From NCBI GenBank assembly GCA_964442785.1, contig CAYTZW010000019.1, positions 1 through 24,380 on the forward strand: DNA of 24,380 nucleotides. The letters run 5' to 3'. This document shows positions 23,072 through 24,380 of the stretch, piece after piece (the stretch's first letter is position 1; each line of letters starts with the position of its first letter). The stretch comes from SIG223 sp964442785. Lineage in GTDB: Bacteria > Bacillota_I > Bacilli_A > RFN20 > DUOF01. Position numbers and translations under genes: made by a program. The notes below the pieces were generated by a model that was given only the letters and a program-made list of their open reading frames with translations, was not told the origin of the DNA and did not search any database.

Positions 23072-23097
23072 AAAAAAGTGGGTCAGTGACCTGACCC
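23072..23097 (-). terminator. Terminator downstream of the RhuM gene
   Basis: On the minus strand GGGTCAG (23097-23091) pairs with CTGACCC (23086-23080) over a GTCA loop; A-C and then six T follow. It would end a transcript coming from the RhuM gene or from a promoter-like TATAAT at 23162-23157. Confidence 0.8.
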
Positions 23098-23162
23098 TTG
23101 GAATGTTTCGTGACATAAACACTACATTCCTGATATGGAATGGTTACCATAACTTTATTATA
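23098..23162 (-). other. Candidate structured RNA with competing hairpins
   Basis: On the minus strand GGAATG (23130-23125) can pair either with CATTCC upstream (23142-23137, 6-nt loop) or, as GGAATGT, with ACATTCC downstream (23106-23100, loop containing GTG/CAC). The two stems exclude each other and sit just before an intrinsic terminator. A TATAAT box (23162-23157) lies at the upstream edge, with no good -35. It could be the 3' UTR of the RhuM mRNA or a small RNA. Confidence 0.35.
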
Positions 23163-23295
23163 GTGTAAATCAAGAATTCCAAAAAATCAATACCTGTGAT
23201 ATCTTTATTCTCAAATATTCTACCTACTACCACAATTATATTATTTAACTTTTTTGAAAAAATAACTGTCCTTTGTCTTTTATTTTTTATAATAT

Positions 23296-24354
23296 TCATT
23301 TTTTATCATTTGTGTCTTTTTTAAGATGCTCTTCTAACTCAAGCATATATTTATCAAAATCAGACATAAACAATTTATCTTGTATTACTCTATACTTCTC
23401 AAATTCAGTTTCAGCATAAAGTGTCTCAATTTCATTGGAAACTTTACCGACATCTTTTAGCAAACCATATTCAAACATTTCAACAAAAGAATTAAGACGT
23501 TTCTCCCAATCTCCCATAGTAAGAGGTATCTTTCTTTGTGCCATACTTTCAGCAAAATCTAAATATGCAGTTACCATTCTATTTAATTGACCAAGTTCAA
23601 ATTCACTCAAATAGTTTTTAGCAATAGTAACATCAAATTTTTGAATTTTACCATTAGGAGCGTCTTTCCAAGTAGTAAGTCCCATATGTTCTTTAGAAGA
23701 ATTTGCACGTTCAACAATCAATTCAGCCGCAGTATGCCCGTGTATTGCATAGTGCATTTTATTTTGAACCGTTGCATAAAATCTTTTTGTTGCTAAAGCA
23801 TCTTTATCGTAATCAATAGCAGTAGCATACAAATCCGTAATCTTTTGATAGAACTTTCTTTCAGATGCTCGTATTTCACGAACTCTTTCTAATTGTTCTT
23901 CAAAGTATTTATCAGTTAGATATGTTCCTTTAATCAATCTTTCATCATCCATTACCCAACCTTTAATTGTGTATTCGGTTGCAATTTGATTAACCCATTT
24001 ACGGAACTGCACCGCTCTTTCGGAGTTCACTTTAAATCCGACAGCAATAATCATTTGTAAATTATAATGAATTAAATCTCTTGAGATTGTTCTATCTCCT
24101 TCATTTTGAACTACTCGAAAATTTCGAGCAGTTGACTCCTTGAGCAATTCATTGTCATCAAAAATTTTCTTAATATGGTAATTGATTGTATGAACTTCAA
24201 CATCAAATAGTAATCCCATCATTTTTTGAGTTAACCATATATTTTCATTTTCGTATCTAACTTCGATGTTTTGTGTTTCTTCACCGACCGATGCCACGTA
24301 AGTAAGATATTCAGCGGCTGAACTTCTAATATTTACTTCATTGTTTTTTGTCAT
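23296..24354 (-). CDS. Virulence RhuM family protein
   Basis: Member of the RhuM family, named after a gene in the Salmonella SPI-3 island; the biochemical role is unknown. The 352-residue product has the family's N-terminal block (IEVRYENENIWLTQKMMGLL, about residues 30-49, then HTINYHIKKIF and ESTARNFRVVQNEGDR). This looks like a helix-turn-helix. A helical middle region (about 95-190) and the conserved HYAIHGHTAAELIVERA segment (about 202-218) follow. It is complete: AGGAGG lies 9 nt before ATG 24354. Genes of this family are scattered by horizontal transfer and are often found near restriction-modification or mobile-element genes. Here it stands alone behind a gene-poor gap at the window edge, so an accessory island may continue beyond 24380. 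Confidence 0.9.
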   Translation of the reverse strand: MTKNNEVNIRSSAAEYLTYVASVGEETQNIEVRYENENIWLTQKMMGLLFDVEVHTINYHIKKIFDDNELLKESTARNFRVVQNEGDRTISRDLIHYNLQMIIAVGFKVNSERAVQFRKWVNQIATEYTIKGWVMDDERLIKGTYLTDKYFEEQLERVREIRASERKFYQKITDLYATAIDYDKDALATKRFYATVQNKMHYAIHGHTAAELIVERANSSKEHMGLTTWKDAPNGKIQKFDVTIAKNYLSEFELGQLNRMVTAYLDFAESMAQRKIPLTMGDWEKRLNSFVEMFEYGLLKDVGKVSNEIETLYAETEFEKYRVIQDKLFMSDFDKYMLELEEHLKKDTNDKK

Positions 24355-24380
24355 TTCAAATGGCCTCCTATATGATATTA

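Larger units (their letters stand above)
22893..23295 (-). other. 400-nt region with no convincing gene but several hairpins
   Basis: No ORF here has a ribosome site or recognisable product. The region holds long A-tracts (plus strand), an imperfect inverted repeat GTGTATGC / GCAATACAC around poly-A (22987-23020), two terminator-like hairpins on the minus strand, and a set of competing stems upstream of one of them. It separates core-looking genes from the RhuM gene. Confidence 0.6.

Noticed and set aside
22984..23097. SRP (4.5S) RNA on the minus strand because of GGTCAGG
   Set aside because: The conserved GGAA-tetraloop helix with its AGCAG partner strand is missing; the GGTCAGG word belongs to a terminator stem.
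22901..23122. 73-codon minus-strand ORF, very rich in Phe and Leu
   Set aside because: It runs through two terminator hairpins and A-tracts, has no ribosome site, and its composition follows from poly-A on the other strand.

Overview
The window is a very AT-rich, gene-dense piece of bacterial chromosome from a low-GC Gram-positive lineage, most likely an uncultured or gut member of the Bacilli close to Erysipelotrichia/Mollicutes. Three things support this. It carries a Bacillus-like ancestral block (rnpB–gpsB; recU–ponA facing nth–dnaD). It encodes typical Firmicutes proteins (GpsB, RecU, DnaD, CdaA, RNase J). It also has a proS gene followed by an MG284/MPN403-like gene, an arrangement I recall from Mycoplasma. 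TGG encodes Trp and TGA is used as a stop (at 15908), so the code is standard and not the Mycoplasma one. Strong Shine-Dalgarno sites allowed many starts to be moved downstream of the longest ORF.

Layout. 1-850 (minus): gpsB then RNase P RNA with a clean terminator. 850-5070: recU–ponA (plus) collides tail-to-tail with dnaD–nth (minus), and the 3' ends overlap by 29 nt. 5080-6170 (minus): the histone-like HU gene, a terminator, then a YugP-type membrane zinc peptidase. 6255-9946 (minus): three membrane-protein genes of unknown function, two of them tandem paralogues; this is the most novel-looking block. 9968-11409 (minus): an HD-family protein whose metal-binding residues are eroded, coupled by TAATG to yebC. 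11467-14500: a 71-aa basic protein (plus) facing an RNase J2-like gene, then the c-di-AMP synthase cdaA. 14547-15570 (plus): tRNA-Val(GAC) and an APH-family kinase-like gene. 15564-21900 (minus): a long gene row, CNNM/CBS transporter-like protein, a degenerate PAS-GGDEF-EAL membrane protein, proS, terminator, MG284-like protein, and two exported/membrane-anchored unknowns. 22005-22892 (plus): a small protein and a membrane-tethered thioredoxin-like protein. 22893-23295: 400 nt without a convincing gene but rich in hairpins. 23296-24354 (minus): a RhuM-family protein, possibly the edge of an accessory region.

Themes. Cell-wall synthesis and division (gpsB, ponA, cdaA), DNA replication/repair (recU, nth, dnaD, HU), and RNA/translation (rnpB, rnjB, yebC, proS, tRNA-Val) make up the core. 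Three proteins keep a recognisable enzyme fold but have lost catalytic or metal residues (RNase J2-like, YpgQ-like HD, GGDEF-EAL), which suggests regulatory or structural roles. One gene in the proS row appears to use a rare AUU start codon.
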